Assembly: GCA_024232965.1 (NCBI GenBank)
Contig: JACKQF010000005.1
Coordinates: 434,001 to 498,000, forward strand
DNA: 64,000 bases
Direction of reading: 5' to 3'
Source: Verrucomicrobiaceae bacterium
Lineage (GTDB): Bacteria; Verrucomicrobiota; Verrucomicrobiia; Verrucomicrobiales; Verrucomicrobiaceae
Notes under the pieces: model-generated
What the model was told of the DNA's origin: nothing
Database searches by the model: none
The model's input: the letters and a program-made list of their open reading frames with translations, nothing else
In this document: piece after piece, positions 17,217 through 26,821 of the stretch
Layout: every line of letters starts with the position of its first letter
How positions within the stretch are numbered: the first letter of the stretch is position 1
Translations under genes and position numbers: made by a program

Positions 17217-20200
17217 GGTTTGGCCTCGGTTGGAGCTGCTGGCAGGCGTGGTGGCTTTGACGAAGATTCGATGAAGCCGAAAGGTTTGGTCGCGGGCGGT
17301 AGCGCGGGATCCGTGAGCGCCTTTTCCAGTTTGGCCCTGGCCTCGGCGGTCACGGTTTCCAAGAACTGCCGGGTGTCCTGCAATTCCTTCTCGCGCTGAT
17401 CGACCTCCGTTTGCGTCTCCAGACCTTCAACCTGGCGCGCGTGGGAGAGTTCGAGCTGCTGGGCGGCGGCCTCCCACAAGACGCGGGCCGCAGCGATTTG
17501 GTCGCCCTCATACATGGCCGTCGCCCACTTGGCTTTGGCCTCAGCGTCGATCAATGCCCGCTTGTCCGCACGGCCTGCTTCGAACAAGGCACGAACTCGA
17601 TCGCGATCGATCTTCGTCTGCTCCAATGCCCGATCACGTTCCATTTCGGCTTGGGCCTGTTCTGCGGTCTGCGCGGAGGCATTCTCAGGCATTCCCGGAA
17701 TGGGCATGATGCGCGCGCCTTCAATCTTCCAACGAAGGGCGTTGCCATCATTCGGCTCGCCTGACCCCTGGGGCACCCTGGGTGGAATGGGCACTCGCCG
17801 GATGGTGGTCTGTGCGGCCCCATTGGCATCGACTTGCGATTGATCGATCACCACCTCGAGAGGTGTGCCTGCGAGATCGGGCGGCGGCGGTTGAAGCTCT
17901 GCGGCGAGTTTTGCGCCGTCCCATTTCAAACGCAGCTTGGAGTTGGCCGCAGAAGTCGCAGCCGCACTCGGCGTGGTCATGGAGGACGTGCGCGCGAGCT
18001 CACGGCCATCCCGCATCAGGATGACCTGCCAGCGCTGATCGATCGGGAGTGAAAACTGAAAGGCTCCGTTTTCATCGGTCGGTCCATCGCAGAGCGTTCC
18101 GGGATTCGGCCCGTTCATCGGCGTGCCTTCCTTGACGAAAATCAGGATCTCGCGTGCCAGCGGCTGGTCATTCGGACCGAGTAGCACGCCGGACACCTCC
18201 GCCGTCTTGGCGGTGCTTTTTGCCAGACTCGACCGCACCAGAGTCACAAGTCGCTCCGCCGAACCATCGTCGATGGACTTCACCATGAGCACCACTTCCG
18301 TGCCTTCTTTGCCGCGGATCAATTCCACCACCTGCTCGATGCTCATCGCGCGAACGTCTTTCAGCGACTCGGCGGTGTCGCCGACGCGCAGGATTTCATC
18401 ACCCGGTTTCAACCGGGATGCAGCCGGCGAGTTCGGGAGGACTTTGGCCACTAGAAAGCGACCGATTTTCACCTGCAGTGCGATGCCGATGCCGACGATG
18501 TTCTCAACGCCAGGTTCCGCACTCAGACTCCGAATGCGTGCCCTGAGTTGCAACACCTCAGGATGCTGCTCACCTCGATTGGTGAGGAGCCGGCTGAGCT
18601 CGGCTTGCAGCTTCTTCAACTCTTCGCCGTGCCTTGTGACGCTGGCAGGCGGGAGGTTCACGGTATCTGTCGAGAATGAAATCACGCCGCCCGGTTCGAT
18701 CGTCGCTCCCTGGCCCAGCGACGGCCTACCGAGGAACATGCTGCCAATGATGATCTGCCCGCTGCGGTCGTTGGTCGTGAATAAGATTTTGTGTGCCTGA
18801 ACATGCTTCACAGGGTGAATCCGCACCTCGGAAGGACTGATCATCGCGGCTCGTGCACTCTGAGCGATTTCCGAATCGGGAAAGACCAGCGCGATGCTCA
18901 TGCGATCGCGATTTGCCAGCAGACCCTGGACCATTCGCGGATGCGGATCCGGATGAGGGCCGATGATGCCCACATGGCTGTCCGCCACCGTTCGGCGCGC
19001 CTGCTCCAACTGGTCGGCGGACAAGGCCGGGCCTTCAAACGAGAAACCCACCTGCGCCGTTCCTTCCGAAGCGATGACCTGCGTGTCGAGAATGATCACA
19101 TTGTCCCGCACCTCACGCACGACGCACGAGGCCTCGAGGCGCGGCGACCGTGAATAGGACCAGAAATACGTGGCAATCATCAATCCCACAAGCATGGCCA
19201 CAATGAGCCCGACCACAGTTAGGACGACAAGGCAACCCGGACGTCGCCCGGTGTTCTTCTGTTCGCTAATCGTCTGGGAAGCGTGCCAGAGCACAACGCC
19301 CGCCCAGGGGAGTGCCAGCATTCCAAGCAACGCCAGTGGAACAAACACCACCTCCGACGGTCCTGGATGCCACCCCCCAGATTCACTCAATAATTGGGTG
19401 ATCAAAAAACCGCCGATCACGATGAGTGGCAACGACAAAGCAAAGGCGGCCCACGAGAGCCCACGGCGAAACCCCGAGTGAGACACGCGCGACAGCAATC
19501 CGAACCTCCAAACAACGACAGCCATGACCGCGCCAATTAGGAGAGTCTCGAGCACGCCCAACCGCAATATGCTCAGAAGAGAAACCAAGCCCGCACCCGC
19601 AAAGAACAGGGTAACCACTGCCGCGACGGTCGTTTTTAGACTGGCTTCTCTTGCAGCCGCGACCTGCGGCGATCCTGGTTGAACCATTCGAAGTCCTTTG
19701 TTCCAAATCTCCGGAGTGAGTCCTTGTTGCCGGGCCCAATCGGTCCCGCACAAAAACGTTCGTTCGAGACTGCGAAACAACGGATAAAATGCCAACCCAG
19801 CAACCAATACAGCGATGCCGAGAATCCAATTCACCGGCGGCGGCAGGAACATGACCGAGAATAGAGGGCCAAAGAACGTCGCGGCGTTCCAAATCCCGAA
19901 TAGGCCACTCCGCCAGAACGCTTCCTTCCGTTCGCTTGGCGTAAAGTGACGCACGATTTCCCGAGCAATGGCCCGATCCCCGCAGATCTGAATCCCTTGC
20001 AATTCGCCGTTTGAATCGTGCAGTTCCCCTTGTTCGGACGGGTAACCGCTCTCCACCCATTCACCCACACGGGGACAACCACACTTCGGACACCAAATGA
20101 ACATACGGCGCTCCTTGTGACTCGCGCTCCACTGAATACCGTGCGCATGGTCCGCGGCCCGCGTGTGTCCGCAGGTCCGGCATTTCACACATGGACAGGC

Positions 20201-21172
20201 TTTTGTCGACTCGGCTCCACTAACCGCAGCCTCCACCTGACTCCGAAATTCAGCTGCGGTGGGAAAGCGCATTTCGGGCGCCGTTTCCAGGGCGCGCAAA
20301 ACGATCTCGTCGATGCGGATGTCCACCTGCACACGTTTCGAAGGCGCCTCGATCTTGTCCCTTGGTCGCTCGCCGGTGAGCATTTCATAAAGCACGACGC
20401 CGAGGCTGTAGATGTCCGCGCGGTGGTCAGCGGAGCCGTTGGCCTGCTCTGGCGCCGCGTAGTCGGGTGTGCCTTGGGGAAGTGAAACAGACTCTCCCGT
20501 GTGTTCTGATCCTGAATAGATCGGAGTGTCTGTTTCACGGTGAACGATCTTCGCGATGCCGAAGTCCGCGATCTTCACCACGCCCGCCTTATCGATGAGC
20601 AGGTTCTCCGGCTTGATGTCGCGATGCACGATGCCGTGGTCGTGCGCGCATTGCAGCGCATCGCAAACGGGCGGCACGATGCTGAGCGCCTCCTTTGGCG
20701 TGAGCTTCTTCGTTTGCAGCAGTTGTCGCAGGTTCACCCCGTCGACGAACTCCATCAGCAGGTAGTAGAATCCGCCTGCCTGCCCGAAGTCGTGAACCGC
20801 GACAATGTGCGGATGATTCAATGCAGCGAGCGCCTGCGCCTCCTTTTCAAAGCGTGCGGCGAACTGTGGATCGTCTGCACGTTCCGGTGCGAGCAGCTTC
20901 AGTGCAACGAGCCTATTAAGCAACTTTTGCCTCGCCTTATACACGACACCCATGCCGCCACGTCCGAGGCACTCCATGATTTCAAGCTGGGGGAAGTGCG
21001 GGGAGAGTTCCTCCGGTGTGAGCGCTGGTATCGGGACCGCTGTTTCTCCGCTTTGCGTCGGCTGCATCGCCCCTGCCATGAGGCAGCGTGGGCAGCAGCC
21101 ATTCACGGCATCGACTGGCAGAGACACACCGCAGAGCGGGCACTTGGAGTCGGCAAATAGGTTGGTGTCCAT
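17213..21172 (-). CDS. Membrane Ser/Thr protein kinase with zinc ribbons and PDZ domain
   Basis: 1319 residues. An N-terminal zinc ribbon (C11-x2-C14, C27-x2-C30) precedes a complete PknB-type kinase domain: LGRGGMGVVYKA (69-80), VALK lysine K92, HRDIKPEN (183-190, catalytic D185) and DFG (203-205). A second zinc-ribbon-like segment lies near 325-365 (CPCVKCRTC, CPKC), then several hydrophobic segments between about 437 and 680 that anchor the protein. The extracytoplasmic part has a SecD-like or GldM-like stretch, a PDZ domain (about 888-985; IGRFLVAKVLPNSPAASRLKPGDE), a carboxypeptidase-like beta domain and a C-terminal coiled coil (about 1215-1290). The ECF sigma factor lies 43 bases upstream, an association well known in PVC bacteria. 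Confidence 0.88.
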   Translation of the reverse strand: MDTNLFADSKCPLCGVSLPVDAVNGCCPRCLMAGAMQPTQSGETAVPIPALTPEELSPHFPQLEIMECLGRGGMGVVYKARQKLLNRLVALKLLAPERADDPQFAARFEKEAQALAALNHPHIVAVHDFGQAGGFYYLLMEFVDGVNLRQLLQTKKLTPKEALSIVPPVCDALQCAHDHGIVHRDIKPENLLIDKAGVVKIADFGIAKIVHRETDTPIYSGSEHTGESVSLPQGTPDYAAPEQANGSADHRADIYSLGVVLYEMLTGERPRDKIEAPSKRVQVDIRIDEIVLRALETAPEMRFPTAAEFRSQVEAAVSGAESTKACPCVKCRTCGHTRAADHAHGIQWSASHKERRMFIWCPKCGCPRVGEWVESGYPSEQGELHDSNGELQGIQICGDRAIAREIVRHFTPSERKEAFWRSGLFGIWNAATFFGPLFSVMFLPPPVNWILGIAVLVAGLAFYPLFRSLERTFLCGTDWARQQGLTPEIWNKGLRMVQPGSPQVAAAREASLKTTVAAVVTLFFAGAGLVSLLSILRLGVLETLLIGAVMAVVVWRFGLLSRVSHSGFRRGLSWAAFALSLPLIVIGGFLITQLLSESGGWHPGPSEVVFVPLALLGMLALPWAGVVLWHASQTISEQKNTGRRPGCLVVLTVVGLIVAMLVGLMIATYFWSYSRSPRLEASCVVREVRDNVIILDTQVIASEGTAQVGFSFEGPALSADQLEQARRTVADSHVGIIGPHPDPHPRMVQGLLANRDRMSIALVFPDSEIAQSARAAMISPSEVRIHPVKHVQAHKILFTTNDRSGQIIIGSMFLGRPSLGQGATIEPGGVISFSTDTVNLPPASVTRHGEELKKLQAELSRLLTNRGEQHPEVLQLRARIRSLSAEPGVENIVGIGIALQVKIGRFLVAKVLPNSPAASRLKPGDEILRVGDTAESLKDVRAMSIEQVVELIRGKEGTEVVLMVKSIDDGSAERLVTLVRSSLAKSTAKTAEVSGVLLGPNDQPLAREILIFVKEGTPMNGPNPGTLCDGPTDENGAFQFSLPIDQRWQVILMRDGRELARTSSMTTPSAAATSAANSKLRLKWDGAKLAAELQPPPPDLAGTPLEVVIDQSQVDANGAAQTTIRRVPIPPRVPQGSGEPNDGNALRWKIEGARIMPIPGMPENASAQTAEQAQAEMERDRALEQTKIDRDRVRALFEAGRADKRALIDAEAKAKWATAMYEGDQIAAARVLWEAAAQQLELSHARQVEGLETQTEVDQREKELQDTRQFLETVTAEARAKLEKALTDPALPPATKPFGFIESSSKPPRLPAAPTEAKP

Positions 21173-21215
21173 AATTTACGATGCCGTATCGCCAGGCAAT
21201 GGATGCAAACTTTTT

Positions 21216-21977
21216 TCAACCGGCCAAAGCAGCGAACAGAGAACGCATCTCATCCTCCACAGAACCGTCTTGTCCAAGTGTGCCGGCGACCTCTGCCTTC
21301 ACATGATGACGAAAGCGTGATCTCAAGCGGTGGATGGCGGCCTTCATGGCCGGGAGGCTGAGGCCCAAAGCGGCGGCGACAGCACCCTGATCTCCATAGC
21401 CAGACTCACCCATCAGCCAGGGTCTCATCAGATGCACCACCTTCGACCTTCCCTGTGCCTCGCACTCCGCATTGAGGGCCTGCATCGCCCGCTCCAGCAC
21501 AGTGATGGCCCATTGGCGATCATACACCACCTCGGGCGATAAGCGTGCGTCCGCCGCCACATTCAGGGCGGGTGATTCGGCTGAGTCTGCCTCCAACGAG
21601 AGCTGCGCGATTCCGCCACCACGTTTCTGCCTCGACGCCGCCTCGCGATGATGGGCGACGAAGTGCTTCACTGCGCCAAGCAGATAGAAGCGAAACCGCC
21701 CGCGCTGTGGGTCCGCCGTATGAATGGTTCCACCGCCGAGCATCTCAGCAAAGAAGGCATGGCTAATCTCCCGCGCCGCATCCGCATCCCGAAACACGCT
21801 ACGAAGGTAGGCAACGACGGGCTCATAATACGCATCACACAGGTCTGCAAGCGCCCTACGGCCCTCCTCGGAATCAGCCTTCGCCATACACACGCGAGTC
21901 CACCGCGTGGTGTAAAACGCCGCTGCCGGGAGGTTTGATGGTGGGGTGGAGTCCATGGGCGGTAGAGATCCTGTCAC
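21216..21977 (-). CDS. ECF-type RNA polymerase sigma factor
   Basis: 253 residues from the ATG at 21977; an ATG at 21956 is equally possible. Region 2 is visible (AYYEPVVAYLRSVFRD, then GRFRFYLLGAVKHFVAHHRE) and region 4 near the C-terminus (AVAAALGLSLPAMKAAIHRLRS) is the helix-turn-helix that reads the -35 element. The gene lies 43 bases upstream of the zinc-ribbon kinase on the same strand, so the kinase probably controls this sigma factor or its regulon, as in other ECF-kinase pairs. No anti-sigma factor is present. Confidence 0.88.
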   Translation of the reverse strand: MTGSLPPMDSTPPSNLPAAAFYTTRWTRVCMAKADSEEGRRALADLCDAYYEPVVAYLRSVFRDADAAREISHAFFAEMLGGGTIHTADPQRGRFRFYLLGAVKHFVAHHREAASRQKRGGGIAQLSLEADSAESPALNVAADARLSPEVVYDRQWAITVLERAMQALNAECEAQGRSKVVHLMRPWLMGESGYGDQGAVAAALGLSLPAMKAAIHRLRSRFRHHVKAEVAGTLGQDGSVEDEMRSLFAALAG

Positions 21978-22059
21978 AGTTCAATGACGTTTTGGAGAAG
22001 AAAGGTGACGCCCCTATTCCGGCAGACAGAGTTTTTCACTCGCTTGGAGGAAACCGTAG

Positions 22060-23538
22060 CTACTTCTTCTTCGCTTCGGCCTCACGTAGGCGCTGGACCT
22101 TCGGCTTGTAGCCTGCGGCGAGGTTTGTTTGCGTGGAGCGGAGGTGGGTTAGCAGCTTTTCGCGCATGATGTTCAGTGTCTCGTGATGCTCCGGTGACGC
22201 AGAGAGGTCTGTTTGTTCCAAGGGATCGGCTTCAACGTCGAAAAGGTATTCCCGCTCCTCGTCGGCCCAGTACTTGTAGCGATCGTCGCGCGCCATCATC
22301 CGCAGCGGCACCTTGTCGCCGATCTCGCTGATGGCGATGGGGCGAAGGCGCTCGCTTTGACCGGTAGCGATGGGCAGGAGTGACTTGGCAAAGCGACCCG
22401 GCGTCAACTCGCCACCGACCGCATCGACAATCGTCGGATACACATCCATCATCTGGACCGGTGCCCTGCTGCGCGCAGGTTGGATCTTCGTCGGCCAACG
22501 CATTACCAGCGGAACTCGCACGGACTCTTCATAAAAGCGGCCCTTTGTCAGGTAGCCGTGGGCGCCCATCATCTCGCCATGATCTGCGGTGAAGACCGTC
22601 AATGATTCGTCCCAGGTGCCGCGCGTCTTCATCGCCTCCACCAGGCGGCCAACACAATCATCCACGAGTGCCATTTTGCCCAGGTAGTTCGCCAACATCG
22701 CCCGAGTCTTCTCACGATCGAGCGCGTGCCCCTCTCGCAGATACTTCTCGGGCACATTGGCAGGAAGTGTTAGTTTCTCCGGATCAAACATTGTCGCGTA
22801 TTTGCCCGGCGCATCCAAGGGCGGATGGGGCGAGTGCAGGCTGACCACCAGACACATGGGTTTGTCCTTCGGCTGCTTTTGGATGAAGTCCACCGCGAGG
22901 CCCGTAGTGAACCAATCATGATAGTCCTCTGTCGTCGCGACACTTGGACGGGGCGCAAACTCGCCTTTCACATAGCGGCCATGCAGGTCACCTGCTACCG
23001 CCTCCAAGAGACCACGGTCCCAGAGATACTGCGAGTAAGCATCGCGCCCCTTGGTCGAATCGGGAGGCCCGGGGATATCGGCCACGTGATTCAGTCCCAG
23101 CGCCTTATAAAACGCGCCGCTGTTTTTGAACTGCTCCTTCCACAGCGGACCCGCCGTCCAATGCGTCTTACCGATGTGCGCCGTCGTCAAACCCGCACGC
23201 TGGATGTCACGATACATCGGCGCGTCCTCAGGCGCGGGGAAATAGCCCGACGCATTGCCCCAGATCTCATGCCCAGCATTGTGCGGATACAGTCCGGTCA
23301 GCAGCGAGACCCGCGCCGGCATGCATACTGGCGAGGTGGTGTAGCACGCATCGAAGATCATTCCCTGCTTTGCGATCTGATCCAGATGCGGCGTGCGCAC
23401 TTCCTTGTTTTCCCAGCTTGTGTATCGGGGATTCCACTGATCTGCGATGATGACCAGCACGTCCGGCTTCCGGTCCGCAGCCGTGATCCGCACGGGCAAG
23501 ACCACACAGAACACCAGGCAAAAAATGATCCATTTCAT
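22060..23538 (-). CDS. Secreted sulfatase with canonical CxPxR motif
   Basis: 492 residues from the ATG at 23538, which begins a signal peptide (MKWIIFCLVFCVVLPVRITAA). Metal ligands are seen in VIIADQWNPRY, and the formylglycine motif is C72-M-P-A-R76 within SPVCMPARVSLLTG. Further conserved blocks are HIGKTHW and FTADHGEMMGAHG. The C-terminus is lysine-rich and exposed. It is transcribed alone, divergent from the esterase gene at 23629; the 90-base gap between them must hold both promoters. Substrate not predictable from sequence, but choline/arylsulfatase-like relatives exist. Confidence 0.9.
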   Translation of the reverse strand: MKWIIFCLVFCVVLPVRITAADRKPDVLVIIADQWNPRYTSWENKEVRTPHLDQIAKQGMIFDACYTTSPVCMPARVSLLTGLYPHNAGHEIWGNASGYFPAPEDAPMYRDIQRAGLTTAHIGKTHWTAGPLWKEQFKNSGAFYKALGLNHVADIPGPPDSTKGRDAYSQYLWDRGLLEAVAGDLHGRYVKGEFAPRPSVATTEDYHDWFTTGLAVDFIQKQPKDKPMCLVVSLHSPHPPLDAPGKYATMFDPEKLTLPANVPEKYLREGHALDREKTRAMLANYLGKMALVDDCVGRLVEAMKTRGTWDESLTVFTADHGEMMGAHGYLTKGRFYEESVRVPLVMRWPTKIQPARSRAPVQMMDVYPTIVDAVGGELTPGRFAKSLLPIATGQSERLRPIAISEIGDKVPLRMMARDDRYKYWADEEREYLFDVEADPLEQTDLSASPEHHETLNIMREKLLTHLRSTQTNLAAGYKPKVQRLREAEAKKK

Positions 23539-23628
23539 GAGACGCAACACAATCAGATGCAGTGAACGATCAAACACAGCGTATCTCACCGTAAAATCAC
23601 CCCGTCAGTTCTCCCCCAACAAACCAAC

Positions 23629-24534
23629 ATGCCAACCCTGTATCGTCTCCTCACTCTGTCCATCGTTCTTGGCAGTCTCCCACTCTATGCAGAATCCCGA
23701 GCTCGACCAACCATCCCGACTCACACACGGACGGAAGATGTCGTGTATGGCCGCAAGTTCGGCGTCGCGCTAACGCTCGATGTGGTGCAGCCGGAGAAGC
23801 CCAATGGCTACGGCATCGTGTACATGGTCAGCGGCGGCTGGGTCTCGGGCTACTCGCCCAACACGCCAGACTACTACGCCCCCTTTCTGGCACATGGCTA
23901 CACGGTCTTCTCCGTGCGCCACGGCTGCCAGCCAAAGTTCATCATCCCGGAAATCACGCAGGACATCCACCGCGCCATTCGTTTTGTCCGACACAATGCG
24001 GCCAAGTGGAACATCAATCCCGACAAACTCGGCATCAGCGGCGGCAGCGCGGGCGGGCACCTCTCGCTGACTATGGCCGTGCATGGAGGTCCGGGCGACC
24101 CGAGGGCCAAAGATCCGGTGGATCGCGAAAGCAGCGCCATCCAAGCGGTGGCCTGCCTGTATCCGCCGACCGATTTCCTCAACTACGGCAAGCCCGGTGA
24201 GGACGCAGTGGGGGTCGGCACGCTGAAGAACTACAAAGGCGCCTTCGGGGCCGAATCCGACACGCTGGAAGGCCGCGAGCGTCTCGGCAAGGAAGTCTCG
24301 CCGATCTATTTCATCACCGCGAAACTCCCGCCCACCTTCATCATTCACGGCGATCAGGACTTCCTCGTTCCGATCCAGCAATCGGAGACCTTCGTCGCCA
24401 AAGCAAAAGAAGCAGGTGCCACCGCCAAGCTCGTCGTCAAACCAGGTGCATCCCACGGCTGGGCAGATCGCCAACCGGACTACGAGCAGTTCGCGGACTG
24501 GTTTGATGCGCACCTGCGCGGGATCAAGAAGTGA
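23629..24534 (+). CDS. Secreted alpha/beta-hydrolase (BD-FAE/esterase-like)
   Basis: 301 residues with a signal peptide (MPTLYRLLTLSIVLGSLPLYA). The fold of the BD-FAE/Dienelactone-hydrolase-like esterases is indicated by YMVSGGWVSGY (oxyanion region), the nucleophile elbow GISGGSAGGHLS (S140), the acid in IHGDQDFLVP and the histidine in GASHGW near the C-terminus. Relatives deacylate polysaccharides or small esters, which would suit the neighbouring sulfatase. Divergent from that sulfatase and convergent with the next gene, which ends 9 bases away. Confidence 0.85.
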   Translation: MPTLYRLLTLSIVLGSLPLYAESRARPTIPTHTRTEDVVYGRKFGVALTLDVVQPEKPNGYGIVYMVSGGWVSGYSPNTPDYYAPFLAHGYTVFSVRHGCQPKFIIPEITQDIHRAIRFVRHNAAKWNINPDKLGISGGSAGGHLSLTMAVHGGPGDPRAKDPVDRESSAIQAVACLYPPTDFLNYGKPGEDAVGVGTLKNYKGAFGAESDTLEGRERLGKEVSPIYFITAKLPPTFIIHGDQDFLVPIQQSETFVAKAKEAGATAKLVVKPGASHGWADRQPDYEQFADWFDAHLRGIKK

Positions 24535-24543
24535 GGCACCATT

Positions 24544-26574
24544 TCACTCCGCCAGCAACTGCACCGCATCGGCACCCACGATGCCATCGGTGTCAGAGTT
24601 CTCGACAGTAATGGTGGCAGGCTTGCTCTCCTCAAATCGAAACACGCCGAGGCTGAGGAAGATTTTATCGATCGGCGGTGTCTTCTTTTGATTTACGCGA
24701 ATCATCTTCTCGCCGTCCGCGTGCTGGATGCGCACGGGAACGTTGCTGGCACGGTTCGGTGCGGACGCATAAGACACACGGACCTCGTAGCGTCCGCTAG
24801 CGGGCACTTTGAGGGTGTAGCAAATGCTCAAGGCTCCCTTCTCCGCATTCGCATCGTGCACGCTCGCGCCATCGACGGGATTTCCGTAGTTGCTGCCCGT
24901 CCAGTGACCGGTTTTCTCAGCCTGCTGGTCGTCCATGACGATGCCGGGAAGTTTCGCGGAGCGCGGCATGTTGGCGAGCTCGGCCAGTTCGAGCACGGCT
25001 TTTTGTTCGAGCAGTTTGTTGCGGAGCGCCTGCACATCGATGCCTTGCACGCTTTGGTTCGCCTTGATGGCCTGCGCGGCCGCTAGCCCCGAGGCGTGGC
25101 CGAGCGCCATGTAAACGGGCTCCATTCGGATGGAGCAATAGGCGATGTGGCTGGCAGACAAGCAGAAAGGCACGAGCAGATTTCCGCACTCGGCACGCTT
25201 CGGCGTGAGGCTGCGATAGGCGATCTGATACGGCAGTGCAGGTGTGTCCTGGAAGCTGCCTTCGTCGCGCACGGTGCCATCGGCGGCGAGGATGCGCTGC
25301 ACGATGTGGCAGTCGATGACGAAGGAACCCATGGCCACGCCGTCGTCTTTGAAGATGTCGGTTTGCAGGTCCTTCTGCACCATCACGTATTCGCCGATCA
25401 TGCGACGGCCTTCGCGAATGTAGAGTGCGTAGGGCCAGTGGTCGTTGTCGGCGAACTCGTCTTTGCACAGGCCCCAGGAGTTCGTTTGATCGCGCAATGA
25501 CTGCGGCACGCGTTCGTCATGACCGAGGAACCACAGCATGCCTTGAGTGAAGTCGATATGATCCTGCCAGATGCGCGCACGCGTGGCGGCATCGCCGTCC
25601 GGGTAGTCGAAGTTCGCTCCGGGATAGTCAGTGGAGAAAAGCCCCTGCGCATTGAGGTCATACTTGCCATTCGCGACATTGCCGAGGTGAAACAGGCGAC
25701 CGAAGCGGATGCCGGGGAAGGTTTGAATCAATCGCAGCAGCAACTCGTAGCGCGACGGATCGTAGTTCGCTGGTTTCGGGAACGGAACGAGGATGTCTGG
25801 GCGCTGGGTCACGCAGATGCGGAAGTTGTAGGCCTGCGTGCGATGATCTGCATCGCCTGGCTGCAACTTCGCAGCGGGATAGACGCCGAAAATCGGTTTA
25901 CCGTTAGCATCGACTCCCGAGATGCTCGCGGGCGTGCCGTGGATGTAGCTCGGACCTGTGCCGCCGATGCTCGGGCAGTCGCTCTCCATGACCTCGACGG
26001 TGCGCGGCCGAATGTCCATCGGGTGATAACCGGCGAGCGGCTCGCCATACTGCGCGCTGCTTTCACGTCCGACGATGTAGCTGACCTTCGCCGCCGCCAT
26101 GAGATCACCTTCGTAGCTCGCATCGATGAACATCTTTCCCGAGTAGGTCGTGCCATCGTTCGTGGTCAGGCTCATGATGCGCGCTCCATCCTTGGTAACG
26201 GACTTCAATGACTGTGCCGTCACCACCTTCACGCCAGCCTCATCCAGCATCGCCTGAAACGTGGCCAGGTTCACACTGGGCTCCGCATACCACATCGGCG
26301 TGTCGGGTTTCGCGCCGGCGGCACGCGTGAAGAACTCGCGAGGGAAACCTCCGATCGTCTGCTCCTTGCCCACATCTGACCGACAAAGCCCGCCCGTGAC
26401 CATGCCTCCGATCCATTTCGTCGGCTCGACCACCACCACCGACAAGCCCTCGCGTGCCGCGACGACCCCAGCCGCAATTCCCGCCGGTGTGCCGCCGTAG
26501 ATGACGAGATCCTCAGCAAACGAGAAGGCAGTGGTAGCGACAATGGCAGCGGCAACAGAAACAAAGCGGAGCAT
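24544..26574 (-). CDS. Exported FAD-dependent oxidoreductase with golvesin-like C-terminal domain
   Basis: 676 residues. A Sec-type signal peptide (MLRFVSVAAAIVATTAFSFA) runs directly into the FAD-binding fold (LVIYGGTPAGIAAGVVAARE), followed by WIGGMVTGGLCRSD and FIDASYEGDLMAAAK. Residues about 550-676 form a golvesin / xanthan-lyase-type module (ASGRYEVRVSYASAPNRAS, then LGVFRFEESKPATITVEN) like the one inside the fusion protein at 4157-7642, but here at the C-terminus. No twin-arginine motif. Substrate unknown; probably oxidation of a sugar or sugar acid outside the cytoplasm. The upstream gap (26575-26821) holds a repeat element, so the promoter lies within or beside it. Confidence 0.85.
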   Translation of the reverse strand: MLRFVSVAAAIVATTAFSFAEDLVIYGGTPAGIAAGVVAAREGLSVVVVEPTKWIGGMVTGGLCRSDVGKEQTIGGFPREFFTRAAGAKPDTPMWYAEPSVNLATFQAMLDEAGVKVVTAQSLKSVTKDGARIMSLTTNDGTTYSGKMFIDASYEGDLMAAAKVSYIVGRESSAQYGEPLAGYHPMDIRPRTVEVMESDCPSIGGTGPSYIHGTPASISGVDANGKPIFGVYPAAKLQPGDADHRTQAYNFRICVTQRPDILVPFPKPANYDPSRYELLLRLIQTFPGIRFGRLFHLGNVANGKYDLNAQGLFSTDYPGANFDYPDGDAATRARIWQDHIDFTQGMLWFLGHDERVPQSLRDQTNSWGLCKDEFADNDHWPYALYIREGRRMIGEYVMVQKDLQTDIFKDDGVAMGSFVIDCHIVQRILAADGTVRDEGSFQDTPALPYQIAYRSLTPKRAECGNLLVPFCLSASHIAYCSIRMEPVYMALGHASGLAAAQAIKANQSVQGIDVQALRNKLLEQKAVLELAELANMPRSAKLPGIVMDDQQAEKTGHWTGSNYGNPVDGASVHDANAEKGALSICYTLKVPASGRYEVRVSYASAPNRASNVPVRIQHADGEKMIRVNQKKTPPIDKIFLSLGVFRFEESKPATITVENSDTDGIVGADAVQLLAE

Positions 26575-26632
26575 GCGTCACCCTAAGCACACCCTCAGCC
26601 GTCTATCACCCAAGAAAACCGAGCCGCAGGCT

Positions 26633-26786
26633 CCTTGGACTGCGCGCAGCCCGCTGCCGCTTTCGGGCGATGGCAGCCCTGCTGCCGGGAGTGAGCGATG
26701 ATTCCAGAAAAGATCCACCCGTCAGACCTACCCCGGCCAGCAGGGCTGGCCTCCAAAAAGCGGCAGGAGCCTGCCGCAGTCCAAGG
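26633..26786. repeat. 154-bp element with imperfect terminal inverted repeats (MITE/REP-like)
   Basis: The left arm begins CCTTGGACTGCG (26633) and continues to CTGCCGCTTTCG; the right arm (26753-26786) is its imperfect reverse complement, ending CAGTCCAAGG. Inside are further small inverted repeats (GGCAGCCCTGCTGCC; GGCCAGCAGGGCTGGCC). No open reading frame. A related sequence sits at 9424-9480 on the other strand. The surrounding gap 26575-26821 has no gene. Confidence 0.7.
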
Positions 26787-26821
26787 TGGCTACGCCTCCG
26801 TCGAGCCCGCCTCCAACCAAA

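Noticed and set aside
16200..17399. Plus-strand frame of 399 codons opposite the beta-helix and kinase genes.
   Set aside because: Antisense to two recognised families and without domain features.
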